Shown: one piece after another, positions 63,956 to 64,000 of the stretch
How the letters are laid out: the number at the start of each line of letters is the position of its first letter
Position numbering within the stretch: the first letter of the stretch is position 1
NCBI GenBank assembly: GCA_903935205.1
Contig: CAIZQU010000018.1
Span: forward strand, 1 to 64,000
Reading direction: 5' to 3'
Source: an uncultured cyanobacterium
Lineage (GTDB): Bacteria; Cyanobacteriota; Cyanobacteriia; PCC-6307; Cyanobiaceae
Length of the DNA stretch: 64,000 nucleotides
Notes under the pieces: generated by a model
Database searches by the model: none
Told to the model about the DNA's origin: nothing
Seen by the model: only the letters and a program-made list of their open reading frames with translations
Position numbers and translations under genes: made by a program

Positions 63956-64000
63956 GCACGGGGCCCGGACCGGCAGCGCTGGCCAGCCGAAAGGTCCGGA

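Overview
The window is a high-GC chromosome segment of an alpha-cyanobacterium of the Synechococcus/Cyanobium (picocyanobacterial) type. Evidence for this is the gene set: sulfolipid genes sqdB-sqdX, a Psb34-like photosystem II assembly protein, an MgdA-like glycolipid synthase, a lumen-type cyclophilin, ribonuclease J next to dapA-asd-tig-clpP-clpX, and cbiD. The strong GC bias produces very long antisense shadow ORFs, which I left out.

Layout. 0-9 kb: housekeeping block with rnj, dapA and asd on the minus strand and tig, clpP and clpX on the plus strand. 9-12.4 kb: small accessory pocket with an LRAT-like protein, a methyltransferase, a decayed IS66 transposase and a decayed family-2 glycosyltransferase. 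12.4-31.3 kb: core genes (dnaX, MgdA-like glycosyltransferase, SpoIID-like protein, rpmI-rplT-TPR, thiG, psb34, sqdB-sqdX, mrdA, guaA, cbiD, serine/alanine-glyoxylate aminotransferase) ending at a tRNA-Gly(CCC).

31.3-41.7 kb: a defence island downstream of tRNA-Gly. A 45-bp copy of the tRNA 3' half lies 1.24 kb downstream and brackets a Phd/RelE module plus a wrecked TOTE primase-helicase remnant. Beyond it are a VapBC pair with a frameshifted excisionase-like HTH gene, a second VapBC pair, and a complete type I restriction-modification operon (hsdM-hsdS-hsdR) with a translationally coupled YgjP-type metallopeptidase.

41.9-46.5 kb: an arsenate-response cluster. It holds a PstS/SphX-like phosphate-binding protein, ArsR, an ArsJ-associated GAPDH and the ArsJ organoarsenical exporter. 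The same ATCAA-N6-TTGAT inverted repeat occurs upstream of both pstS and gap, which suggests one ArsR regulon that couples arsenic detoxification to phosphate uptake. A ~100-bp pentanucleotide tandem repeat sits in the arsR/gap divergent promoter region. 46.8-50 kb: a divergent pair of exported proteins (outer-membrane beta-barrel, arylsulfatase), each with a single-base frameshift just after its signal-peptide region.

50-64 kb: small lineage-type secreted or unknown proteins, a TerB-like protein, an AbrB-family membrane protein, an SNF2 helicase and HNH endonuclease, then core genes (SDR epimerase, pdxA, accB, efp, cyclophilin, thiL). All functional statements come from reading the sequence and remembered family knowledge; no database search was run.
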